A stretch of DNA of 64,000 nt from UBA7672 sp038326205. GTDB taxonomy: Bacteria; Pseudomonadota; Alphaproteobacteria; Caulobacterales; Hyphomonadaceae. The DNA lies in the NCBI GenBank assembly GCA_038326205.1, contig JBBQJV010000002.1, positions 1 to 64,000 on the forward strand, read 5' to 3'. Shown here piece after piece: positions 7,948 through 15,379 of this stretch (the first letter of the stretch is position 1; every line of letters begins with the position of its first letter). The translations under genes and the position numbers were made by a program. The notes beneath the pieces are model-generated. The model did not search any database. It saw only the letters and a program-made list of their open reading frames with translations, and was not told the DNA's origin.

Positions 7948-8723
7948 ACGCCATCCCGCTTTATTCCCGTGATCAACCCTGCGCACCCAAGCACACGCTT
8001 CCCGCGCATGCCCCACGGAATCCGTATCCGCTCCGACAACGGAAAGAGCGTCACGTCCTCAAGGCCCCACTCCCGCAGCGCCTGCAACAACGCATCGCGT
8101 TCGCCATGGACGCTGCGATCGAGAAACATGTCCTGCGCCGAAAACGCCCCACCCGGTTTCAACACGCGCACCGCCTCCCTCAGCGCTCCGCGCGGACCGC
8201 CGCTATCCCTAACCTCGTGAAACACGAAGTGGCTGACCACCGCATCCATCGACCCATCTTCGAACGGCAACACGGCCGCGCTTGCCCGCGCGAACCGGAC
8301 CCGGTCGCCAACCCCCAGCGCTTTCGCATTGCGCTCGCACGCGCTCTTTGAATACGCCCAGTCGGCGGCCCACAGGTCGACGCCCACCACGCGCGCTTCG
8401 GGCTTTCGAACCGCAAGATTGACCGCAAGCGCCCCCTGCCCGGTCCCGATATCGAGCGCCTCGCCGCGCCCGTCCCACACCAGCGCGACAAGCACGATGT
8501 CCCACAGCTTCCGCTGTACGCCGCCCGCCTCGGAAAACATGAAATAGAGATATGTCAGGAACAGCCCGATCCCGAGCGGTACAAGCGCTAGGCTCCATGC
8601 AACCGCGCGCACCCACAGATCGCCGAACAGAAATCCTCCGGCAACCAGCGCCACTCCAATCGACAGATGCGTCAGGAGGATGCGCACCCGTATCCAGTTG
8701 CCGAAACGCGCCCTCTGTTTCAT
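7944..8723 (-). CDS. membrane-anchored class I SAM-dependent methyltransferase
   Basis: 259 residues. Two N-terminal transmembrane helices (about 14-34 and 40-64) anchor a cytoplasmic methyltransferase domain. Motif I ALDIGTGQGAL, the acidic GVDLWAADW loop and the post-motif FEDGSMDAVVSHFVFHE segment are clear. The substrate is unknown. The ATG at 8723 overlaps the TGA of the tetR gene by four bases (ATGA), so the two are translationally coupled and the TetR protein probably controls this gene. A longer reading of the frame up to 9158 is an overlap artefact. Confidence 0.88.
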   Translation of the reverse strand: MKQRARFGNWIRVRILLTHLSIGVALVAGGFLFGDLWVRAVAWSLALVPLGIGLFLTYLYFMFSEAGGVQRKLWDIVLVALVWDGRGEALDIGTGQGALAVNLAVRKPEARVVGVDLWAADWAYSKSACERNAKALGVGDRVRFARASAAVLPFEDGSMDAVVSHFVFHEVRDSGGPRGALREAVRVLKPGGAFSAQDMFLDRSVHGERDALLQALREWGLEDVTLFPLSERIRIPWGMRGKRVLGCAGLITGIKRDGV

Positions 8724-9349
8724 TTCCTGCCCGGCGCTTTCAGGCCGCCCTCCAGCACATCGACCGCCGCGTTCACCCGCTTCACCAACGTGTCGCCCCT
8801 GGCCCACTCTCCGAGCAACCACAGCCGCACCGTCATCAGCATCGCCGAGACATAGACCTCCGCCACACGCTGCGGATCGAGCGCCGGATTGATCTCGCCG
8901 CTCGCTTGCCCCGCGCGCATGATCGCCGCGACGCCGCGAAAGATGTTGCGTCCCTGCTCGGCCTGCCCCGTTCGCCCATCGCCACCACCAAACGGCGCCG
9001 CGTGGGCAATCACGAGCTGCATGAATGTCCGGTCCGCCTCGATCGCCCGCGCCTGCGCCGATACGAACCGCCGCGCCTCCGCCAGCACCGACTTGCCCGC
9101 TCCGACCGCCTTCGCCAGCTTGTCCGGCGAGGGCAGCTCGGCCTGCTCTTTCAGCCACGCAATCGCCAGCTCGGTGACGACCGCGTCCTTGCCCGCAAAG
9201 TAGTTGAAGAAGGTCTGCCGGCTGATCTTCGCCCCGGCCGCGATGTCCGCGATGCTGGTCGCCTCGAACCCGTGCCTGCGAAACAGCCTCGCGCAGACCT
9301 GCAGGATCTCCCCGCGGACCCGAACCCGTTTGTCGTCTCTCAGCGCCAT
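8720..9349 (-). CDS. TetR/AcrR-family transcriptional regulator
   Basis: 209-residue repressor. The N-terminal helix-turn-helix (about 30-57: TSIADIAAGAKISRQTFFNYFAGKD) is a textbook TetR DNA-binding domain; the C-terminal helical domain would bind an unknown ligand. It is the first gene of a two-gene operon with the membrane methyltransferase, with stop and start overlapping. The promoter overlaps a two-half-site repeat immediately upstream, which points to autoregulation. The -10 box lies so close to the ATG that the message is probably leaderless. Confidence 0.93.
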   Translation of the reverse strand: MALRDDKRVRVRGEILQVCARLFRRHGFEATSIADIAAGAKISRQTFFNYFAGKDAVVTELAIAWLKEQAELPSPDKLAKAVGAGKSVLAEARRFVSAQARAIEADRTFMQLVIAHAAPFGGGDGRTGQAEQGRNIFRGVAAIMRAGQASGEINPALDPQRVAEVYVSAMLMTVRLWLLGEWARGDTLVKRVNAAVDVLEGGLKAPGRK

Positions 9350-9388
9350 AAATTTAGACTAAGTCCATGTTTGGACTGAGTCAATTTA
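9347..9388 (-). promoter_or_regulatory. tetR promoter with overlapping operator repeats
   Basis: On the minus strand TTGACT (9379-9384), a 17-base spacer and TAGTCT (9356-9361) form a sigma70-like promoter. The near-palindromes GACTGAGTC (9374-9382) and GACTAAGTC (9357-9365) lie 17 bases apart, centre to centre, on the same face of the promoter. They are good candidates for the TetR-family operator. Only six bases separate the -10 box from the ATG. Confidence 0.6.
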
Positions 9389-9482
9389 ACTCGCGATCTT
9401 TCAGCCTTCCAGACGATAGCTTCGCGATCCCTCGGGATGAGGGCGGTTGGCTTTGATGAAATCTCGAAACGCCCGCCGGTCC

Positions 9483-9526
9483 CATCCTGAGGGATTTGCG
9501 CGAAGCGAAAATCATCTCGAAGGATG
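9483..9526. repeat. palindromic extragenic repeat, copy 1
   Basis: Intergenic element starting CATCCTGAGG and ending CGAAGGATG, an imperfect inverted repeat in the gap between tetR and the ABC permease. A related CATCCT...AGGATG element occurs at 58676-58714. Such dispersed palindromes are common between genes in several alphaproteobacteria. Confidence 0.5.
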
Positions 9527-9547
9527 AATCCAGCGCACAGCCGAACG

Positions 9548-10384
9548 CTAAGCCTTCAGCTTGTACCCGCGCTTCAGCAGCGCCCAGCACCACACGCACA
9601 GCGCCAGCGTGATCGCCCCGCTCATGCCCGCGCCGAGCCACAGATTGCCCTCGGCATGCCCGGTGAAGCCATACCGGAAACCGTCGATGATCTGGAAGAA
9701 CGGGTTGTAGTGGCTGATCGTCACGAACGGCTCAGGCAGACGGCCGATCGGATAGAACGTGCCAGACAACATCGTCAGCGGCATGATCACAAAATTCTGC
9801 ACCGCCGCCATGTGATCGAACTTGTCGGCCCAGATCCCGCCCAGCAATCCGACCGCCCCCATCATCAGCGACGCAATCACGGCGAAATAGACCACCGCTG
9901 CAAGGTTCGCGATCTGGAACGGCGTGATCTGCATGATCCACACCGCCGCATACGTCACCGCGCCAACCAGGATCCCGCGCGTAACGGAGCCTGACAGAAA
10001 GCCGATCGTCAGCTCGATCGGGGACAGCGGCGGCATGAGAAAATCCACCGAATTGCCCTGCACCTTCGCGATGATCAGCGAGGAAGACGTGTTGGCGAAG
10101 GCATTGTTGAGGATCGCCATCATCACGACGCCCGGCGCGAGAAATGTCTCGAACGCCACGCCCGCGACTTTCGCCCCACCGACATTGAAGGCGAGCTTGA
10201 ACACGAACAGCATCAGCAAGCTGGACACCACGGGCGCAAACAGCGTCTGCATCCCCACCTTCCAGAATCGGCGCGTCTCGCGCAGGCACAGCGCCCACAG
10301 GCCGATCCAGTTCACCGGACCATATTGCCGCGGCCCGAGCGTGGGCGCGGCGTCAAGCGGTGGTCGTGTCAGTGTCTGATCCAT
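9548..10384 (-). CDS. ABC-2 type transporter permease
   Basis: 278-residue integral membrane protein with six predicted helices and the ABC-2 permease layout. Features are an N-terminal amphipathic segment (LCLRETRRFWKV), a LAPGVVMMAILNNAF helix, and the LSGTFYPIGRLPEP loop before the last helices that marks this family (YadH/NodJ-like exporters). No ATPase gene lies beside it. A matching ABC-2-type ATPase without its own permease is found at 35139-36104, so the two may form one exporter. Substrate unknown. Confidence 0.9.
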   Translation of the reverse strand: MDQTLTRPPLDAAPTLGPRQYGPVNWIGLWALCLRETRRFWKVGMQTLFAPVVSSLLMLFVFKLAFNVGGAKVAGVAFETFLAPGVVMMAILNNAFANTSSSLIIAKVQGNSVDFLMPPLSPIELTIGFLSGSVTRGILVGAVTYAAVWIMQITPFQIANLAAVVYFAVIASLMMGAVGLLGGIWADKFDHMAAVQNFVIMPLTMLSGTFYPIGRLPEPFVTISHYNPFFQIIDGFRYGFTGHAEGNLWLGAGMSGAITLALCVWCWALLKRGYKLKA

Positions 10385-10505
10385 GTCGCCGTTCTACGCC
10401 TCTCGACCTGCCGCGCCATGTAAATGTTGTCTCGGTGGCCATGAAGCAACCCGCCTGCCCCAAACCGTATCTTGAGCTCGGCGCCCACCCGCCCAGCCCG
10501 CACCA

Positions 10506-10978
10506 TTAGCCCGGCTCAATGGCCGCAGCCGCCAGCACCGCGCGAATCTTGCCCGCGTTACCGGCCCAGCCGCCTTGCCGAGCCATGCCTTGAGAAATGG
10601 CGGCCCCTCCAGCGCACCAAACAGCATGGCGCGCTTCAGCGTGTCCGTGTCCGCGGCGCCCGTGTTTCCGCTCCAGCACCTGTCGAAGCGCTGGCTGCGC
10701 CAGCTCCGCATCGAACGCCGTCCACTGCGCCATCCGCGGCCGTGCTTCGCGGGTCCCGCGTTTCGCCTGCAGCGCCGTCAGGAAGGGATGCCCGATCGCG
10801 GCACGAGCTCCGCCGGATCCCCCTCAACAACATAGAGCGCGTCCTCCGTCGTGGTCGAGACGATGTTGTTCTTCATCAGTCCTTTAAGCTGCAGGAATTC
10901 CGGCAGCTGCAGGTTGAAGTAGACATAAGCCGCCGACCCGATCACGCCCGCGAGCAGTCCCAGAAAGAACTTCAGCAT
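10506..10978 (-). pseudogene. membrane-anchored hypothetical protein, frameshifted
   Basis: The first 66 residues (10778-10978) form a believable membrane-anchored protein: an MLKFFLGLLAGVIGSAAYVYF helix, then LQLPEFLQL and a soluble VVEGDPAELVPR stretch. The frame then stops, but the next frame continues without a gap (HPFLTALQAKRGTRE, WTAFDAELAQPALRQVLER). A third frame then carries DTLKRAMLFGALEGPPFLKAWL. Two indels, near 10790 and 10670, therefore break one gene of about 155 residues. The family is not recognised. If the first piece alone is translated it would be a 66-residue membrane peptide. Confidence 0.5.
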
Positions 10979-11297
10979 CGCCGTCCTCCACTGCCGAGCT
11001 CAGGCATCCAGGAGGACGAGGCAACTTTAGCCACCGGCTGGAAACCTGATCAGGCGGGGGCAGCAGCGGCCGGAAAAAAGTTGCCTGAGCCTGCGGAACC
11101 CGTTTCGGGCGCCGTCGTTTATGCCACGACGCCCTAGTCCCCACCGGGGCGTCTAGTAACCAGGCGCTCGCGTGTCGCCCCCCCGGGCATGCGAGCGCCG
11201 ACTGCTTTTAAGTTCACCTGCCAATGGACATGACACTGCCCGCCCGAACCAGCCGGTTCCGGCTCGAATGGCTCATAGAGCAAACCGTGGCGTCAGT
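10979..11297. other. intergenic stretch without a convincing gene
   Basis: About 320 bases. Reading frames here are Arg/Pro-rich and lack ribosome sites. I see no RNA gene and no clear terminator. Confidence 0.4.
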
Positions 11298-11480
11298 TCA
11301 GTATTGCGTCGTAGGCGCGGAAACGGCGGCCGGGCGGCCGATCCGGTCTTCATGATGCTTCAGCTTGGTCCGCAACGCATTCGTCGAGCGCGCATTGGGT
11401 CTCGCAGCCGCGATCGCCGCCGTCAGGCGCGCAATTTCCGCGTGATGATAGGCGAGGTCTTTTCCGTTCGAATCGTGCAT
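11298..11480 (-). CDS. small helical hypothetical protein
   Basis: 60-residue protein, probably starting at the ATG at 11480, with GGGA about 6 bases upstream; an ATG at 11495 is also in frame. The sequence is helical and polar (AYHHAEIARLTAAIAAA, then ALRTKLKHHEDRI), suggesting a short coiled coil. It is not a family I can name. It is isolated, and codon use is compatible with coding. Confidence 0.4.
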   Translation of the reverse strand: MHDSNGKDLAYHHAEIARLTAAIAAARPNARSTNALRTKLKHHEDRIGRPAAVSAPTTQY

Positions 11481-12412
11481 CGCATGTCCCTGCATTAAGT
11501 TGGTGACCTTAGCACGCGCGCGCTTGGCCGTAAGTTAACAGATCGGGACGCCGCCAAACGACCCATGCATTGTCATTCCGGGCGCGCGCAACGCGCGCGA
11601 ACCAGACCCCATAAATGATGCAATGCTTGGCAACTTCCAGATCTAACCGGTAGAAATCTCCGAAGAATCTACCGCTGGAGACCGCATTGGGATGGGCTTG
11701 CAGGATTTGCGGCGAGGAGCACGATGATAGCCCCAACTGCCTTGGATTAGACGCTCCCTGGCGGGCGCTTGTTCCAGAAGAAGAGTTCTAGACACGCGTC
11801 GATCTAACAGACGATCAATGTGTTATCGATAGCGAGGCCTTGTTCATACACGGCCACATTCAAATTCCCATTCAAGTACAAGACGATCCGCTCGCGTTCG
11901 CCGTGTGGTCTTCGCTTGGCGAGAAGAGGCTTGGCAAGAAGAACTAGAATCGCATTGCCGACAGATGGCGCGAGCCGGACCGCGCGAGCGACGCCCCATT
12001 CTTCGGATGGCTGTGCTGACCCATCTGGGTTTATCCGGACGCGACCAACCTCGAGCTTTCTGTCCAGTCGCGTCCACCCGGTCTGACACCCTTGTTCGAA
12101 GTCCGCGACGACCTGCATTCTTTGGCGCCCGATCAACGCTATGGGATCATCCTCGAACGGTGGCACAAGTTGGCGCTCCAGCTGATTGGCGAATTGCGGG
12201 CGTTCTATCCGACACCGCCACCCCGACCCTTCCGCCGAATCTGCACGCCAGCCTTCAGAGCCGACTTGAACAATTCCAACCACTTGCGTGCCTGAAACAA
12301 CGAATTGGGATGATCTCGCTCCTCCACCCCACCCACCGCGGCCGCATATTGCGCGCCATGACACCGACCTTCACGCGTCCCAACGCCGCCCTGTGGCAAA
12401 AAGGGGAAAGAC

Positions 12413-12544
12413 ATGCTCGGCGCGGCGGCAAGCACGATCACCTCGGCAGCCGACCTGTTCAGGCGCGCGTGCTTCAGCCGCAGGGAGCGCCGCGACTGGC
12501 TGCGCGTCCCCTGCCCGCGCGATAGCGAGCGCATGCCCAATTGA
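12413..12544 (+). CDS. possible 43-residue peptide upstream of gcrA
   Basis: Short frame starting at an ATG with AGGGGAAAG about 3 bases upstream. The N-terminal half is Ala/Ser/Thr-rich and the second half is strongly basic (FRRACFSRRERRDWLR). No family is known. It could be a chance frame. Confidence 0.2.
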   Translation: MLGAAASTITSAADLFRRACFSRRERRDWLRVPCPRDSERMPN

Positions 12545-12750
12545 GAGGACTGGAACACATGACAAAATGCAGAGGGAAGCAGGCCCGCAGCGACCCCCGC
12601 TGATTGCGAAGAAAAACGGTTAAGGAAATTTATCAACGGAACAAGGCGTGGACACGGAGAGGGGAAGTTGGCGCTTTTCACCCCATAGAGGAGAGCGAAA
12701 AGCGAAATGAGTTCAAACCCGAAACGGCCCGAGAACGTCCCCTACGACGT

Positions 12751-12950
12751 GAGTCCGGTCGGCCACAGGTCGCGGAAACCGCCCCCGCGACGCCGTGACT
12801 CACTCCCCCTGTGAACAACCACCATATATTGATATAGCTGTTAGCAAGGCCCCCAGCATATTGCGGGCGCGCACGTGACAGCTACTATTCCTTGAACATT
12901 GGGAAGCGGGGCGCGCAGGCACAGCCCATATATTGTGTCTTGCATGATTC
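12751..12950. promoter_or_regulatory. GANTC (CcrM-type) sites upstream of gcrA
   Basis: Three GANTC sites lie in the 225 bases before gcrA: GAGTC at 12751-12755, GACTC at 12797-12801 and GATTC at 12946-12950. In Caulobacterales the CcrM methyltransferase modifies GANTC, and GcrA acts at promoters carrying such sites, so gcrA here may respond to methylation state. The sites are seen; the control is inference. Confidence 0.4.
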
Positions 12951-12974
12951 CCTAAGGCTGTGGAGATACAATTC

Positions 12975-13517
12975 ATGGGCTGGACCGAAGAACGCGTCGC
13001 AGAACTCAAGAAACTCTGGGCCGAAGGGCACAGTGCGAGCCAGATCGCCAAGCGTCTGGGCGCCGTCACCCGCAATGCGGTGATCGGCAAAGTGCACCGT
13101 CTCGGGCTCTCCGGCCGGGCGACCCCGTCCCGCCCGGTCAAGCGCCCGCCACGCCTCGCTCAACCCAAGCCGCAAGTCATGCCGCGTCAGGCGCAAACTC
13201 CCGTCACAAGGGGCGCCAATGCCCTCGCCGTCCGCGCCGAACCGGTCCGCGTCCAGAGCCACATTTCCGAGGCCGAGGCCAACATCACGCCCCAGCGCTT
13301 GCCCAATGGCGACATGGTAACGGTCCTCACCGTGAAAGACTCGATGTGCAAATGGCCGATCGGCGATCCTGCCGACGCCGCTTTCGGTTTCTGCGGCCAC
13401 GGCACGGCTGACGGCTCGCCCTATTGCGCCGAGCATGCCCGCGTAGCCTTCCAGCCCGCCAAGAAGCGCGAACGCCGCGCCCGCGAGTTCGACTACATCC
13501 AGCGCCTTGCCAGCTGA
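12975..13517 (+). CDS. gcrA: GcrA cell-cycle regulator
   Basis: 180-residue global cell-cycle transcription factor that acts with sigma70 and DNA methylation in alphaproteobacteria. The N-terminal DNA-binding domain is nearly canonical (WTEERVAELKKLW, SASQIAKRLG, TRNAVIGKVHRLGLSGR, about residues 3-45). A variable Pro/Arg-rich linker follows, and then the C-terminal domain with CKWPIGDP, FGFCGH and YCAEHARVA, whose Cys residues are conserved in the family. The ATG at 12975 matches other GcrA N-termini, and a GTGGAG site lies upstream. A strong terminator follows. Its presence ties the genome to the GcrA/CcrM-containing alphaproteobacteria. Confidence 0.96.
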   Translation: MGWTEERVAELKKLWAEGHSASQIAKRLGAVTRNAVIGKVHRLGLSGRATPSRPVKRPPRLAQPKPQVMPRQAQTPVTRGANALAVRAEPVRVQSHISEAEANITPQRLPNGDMVTVLTVKDSMCKWPIGDPADAAFGFCGHGTADGSPYCAEHARVAFQPAKKRERRAREFDYIQRLAS

Positions 13518-13562
13518 CGTGCTGGCCAGCTGATCGATCTTTCTGATCTACCCGCGACGGCG

Positions 13563-13614
13563 CCGCCCCGAAGTCCCCGAAACTAATGGGAGCACTCCGG
13601 GGCGGTTTCGTTTT
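13563..13614 (+). terminator. rho-independent terminator of gcrA
   Basis: A 12-bp stem with one G-U-type mismatch (13563-13574 with 13594-13605) is followed by TTTCGTTTT, about 45 bases after the gcrA stop. Confidence 0.8.
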
Positions 13615-13708
13615 CAGATTTGAACTGGATAAATAGTCCTCATGGTGAGCTGCCGCCACAGGCGGCGCCCGTCGAACGATAAGGACGCACTCACAAGCGG
13701 CGCAGCCC

Positions 13709-15154
13709 TTACCTCGCCACCAGATCCTTCTGCAGCGTTTTGATGCACAGCAGGAAGAAGATCGCTGGCGTTACATAAAGCGCCGACGTGATCACCAGCG
13801 ATGTCTGCAATGCTTTCGCGTCCGCTATCTTGCAGAACGCCTGCGTCGCTTCCGGCAACAGCTTCAGCGCGTCCCCTTTGCATGAGGCGCGCGCAAGTTC
13901 TGCAAAACCATCGGCGCTTGCCTGCATCTGGAACAGCATGTCCGACAGGAAGCCGATGAAGGGCGGCCCTGCGCCATAGCCAAGCAGGTTGACGATGAAG
14001 AGAAGAATGGCCGTCGCCGTAGCGCGGGTGCGAACGCCGACAACGCCCTGCCCGATCGTGTACTGCGCGGCGAGATAACCATACTTGATCCCGGCGCCGA
14101 TGCAGATGCCGACCAGGCAGATCCACTTGTTGTCCGCGCTGAACGCGATCAGGTAGAACGGCACCGCAAGAATGAAGCCCGCCGCCGGCAACCACGCGAT
14201 CGCATTCGGATGCCGCTTCATCATCCGCTCGGCCAGCCACCCCGTCATCAACACGCTTACCGATGCAGCAGCCGCTGAGGGCACGTTGAACAGGAGCGTC
14301 GCCTCGGTCAGCGAAACGCCATGTGTTCGCATCAGGAACGAGGTCTGGAAGGTGACGATGCCATAGCCGCAAAACGAGGCGAGCATTGCCCCGCACGCCA
14401 TCAGCCAGAACGATCGCTTGGACGACAATTCCTTGAGGGCGGTTCTAAAACTGGCCTTTGCCGGCCGCACCGATCCCGGCGGATCGGAATACCCGCGCGG
14501 CGGTTCCTTGACCGTCATGCGGAATGCGATCGCGACCAGAACGCCAGCCGCGCCGATTACCATGAAAGCGGTGCGCCAGCCGAACGCATCCGCCAGCGGC
14601 CCTCCGATCAGGTTGGCTGACAGCGTTCCCGCCGTGACGCCCATCGCGTAATAGCCCAGCGCCGTCGAGCGACGCTTGGGTGGATAGTAATCGGCGATCA
14701 GCGAGTTGGCCGGCGGTGTGCATCCCGCCTCCCCGACGCCCACCAGAACCCTGCACAGCAGCAGCATGACAAAGCCGGAGATCACGACCCCGCCGATCTC
14801 GACCGGCCCGACCAGGCCCGACAGGGCCGTCGCCGCCGACCACAGCGCGATGCAGATTGTCATGATCCAGGTGCGGTTGGCGGTCTCCGAGTAATGCGCC
14901 AGCGGAATGCCCACCACCGAATAGAACAGCGCAAAGCCGATGCCGGTCAGTAGACCGAACTGCCCGTCGGTGATCTGCAGCTCTTTCATCACCGGCTCGG
15001 CCACAATGCCGAGCAGTCCGCGATCGAGGAAGTTGAGGATGTAGACCAACAGCAGCGCGTTCAGCACATAGCTGCGATAGGACTTCGTTCCATACCCGGT
15101 GAGATGTCCCTGCGAGTCCGCTGCGGAGATATCGGCGCCAGCCTGCGTAGCCAT
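13709..15154 (-). CDS. Spinster-like MFS transporter (copy A)
   Basis: 481-residue inner-membrane transporter of the major facilitator superfamily with about 12 helices. Family marks are LNFLDRGLLGIV in TM1, GEAGCTPPANSLIADYYPPKRR between TM4 and TM5, the central KEPPRGYSDPPG loop, and a Cys-containing loop before the last helix pair. These loops match the Spinster-type family (proton-coupled exporters and importers of organic anions or lipids). The substrate is unknown. It is a paralogue of the gene at 15380-16870, with the same signature loops, so the pair arose by tandem duplication. The N-terminal 20 residues are polar and variable. Confidence 0.92.
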   Translation of the reverse strand: MATQAGADISAADSQGHLTGYGTKSYRSYVLNALLLVYILNFLDRGLLGIVAEPVMKELQITDGQFGLLTGIGFALFYSVVGIPLAHYSETANRTWIMTICIALWSAATALSGLVGPVEIGGVVISGFVMLLLCRVLVGVGEAGCTPPANSLIADYYPPKRRSTALGYYAMGVTAGTLSANLIGGPLADAFGWRTAFMVIGAAGVLVAIAFRMTVKEPPRGYSDPPGSVRPAKASFRTALKELSSKRSFWLMACGAMLASFCGYGIVTFQTSFLMRTHGVSLTEATLLFNVPSAAAASVSVLMTGWLAERMMKRHPNAIAWLPAAGFILAVPFYLIAFSADNKWICLVGICIGAGIKYGYLAAQYTIGQGVVGVRTRATATAILLFIVNLLGYGAGPPFIGFLSDMLFQMQASADGFAELARASCKGDALKLLPEATQAFCKIADAKALQTSLVITSALYVTPAIFFLLCIKTLQKDLVAR

Positions 15155-15296
15155 CCCGGTCTCTCCCCGTCGCCGCGGCGATTGTCACGCGGGCCTGAAT
15201 TGAGAAAGCTCTCAGTTTTGGCGAACGCGGTCCACCACAACTTTCGGTTCTATTGCTGATCGAAGACTGACAACCGCGTTATGCCGCAGATGCGTA

Positions 15297-15326
15297 ATGG
15301 CCGGCCCTCTTGCGGGGGCCGGCCAT
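15297..15326. terminator. GC-rich hairpin between the two MFS genes
   Basis: Perfect 11-bp inverted repeat (15297-15307 with 15316-15326, 8-base loop) just after the stop of the second transporter. No T-run follows on either strand, so it may stabilise the 3' end or act with Rho rather than terminate by itself. Confidence 0.45.
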
Positions 15327-15379
15327 GTAACGCGCACTACAGTCGCTTGATGCCAGTTGGCGTCAAACAGGACCCGACA

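Larger units (their letters stand above)
11499..12974. other. 1.5-kb tract upstream of gcrA without secure genes
   Basis: No frame carries a domain I recognise. The best candidates are a minus-strand frame at 11804-12364, whose C-terminal part reads smoothly (RERIVLYLNGNLNVAVYEQG), a plus-strand frame at 12092-12295 on the opposite side of the same DNA, and a 43-residue plus-strand frame at 12413-12544 with a purine-rich leader. At most one of the first two can be real. The tract is more AT-rich in places than its neighbours. It may be an acquired or decayed segment plus the gcrA regulatory region. Confidence 0.3.

Noticed and set aside
7944..9158. Minus-strand frame of 404 codons reading through tetR into the methyltransferase
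   Set aside because: The first part lies inside tetR in another frame; the methyltransferase has its own ATG at 8723 overlapping the tetR stop.
11460..11480. GTTCGAATC, resembling a tRNA T-arm
   Set aside because: No acceptor stem or anticodon arm can be paired around it.
12620..12640. Possible DnaA box or CtrA site (TTAAGGAAATTTATCAACG) upstream of gcrA
   Set aside because: It has two or more mismatches to either consensus; too weak to annotate.
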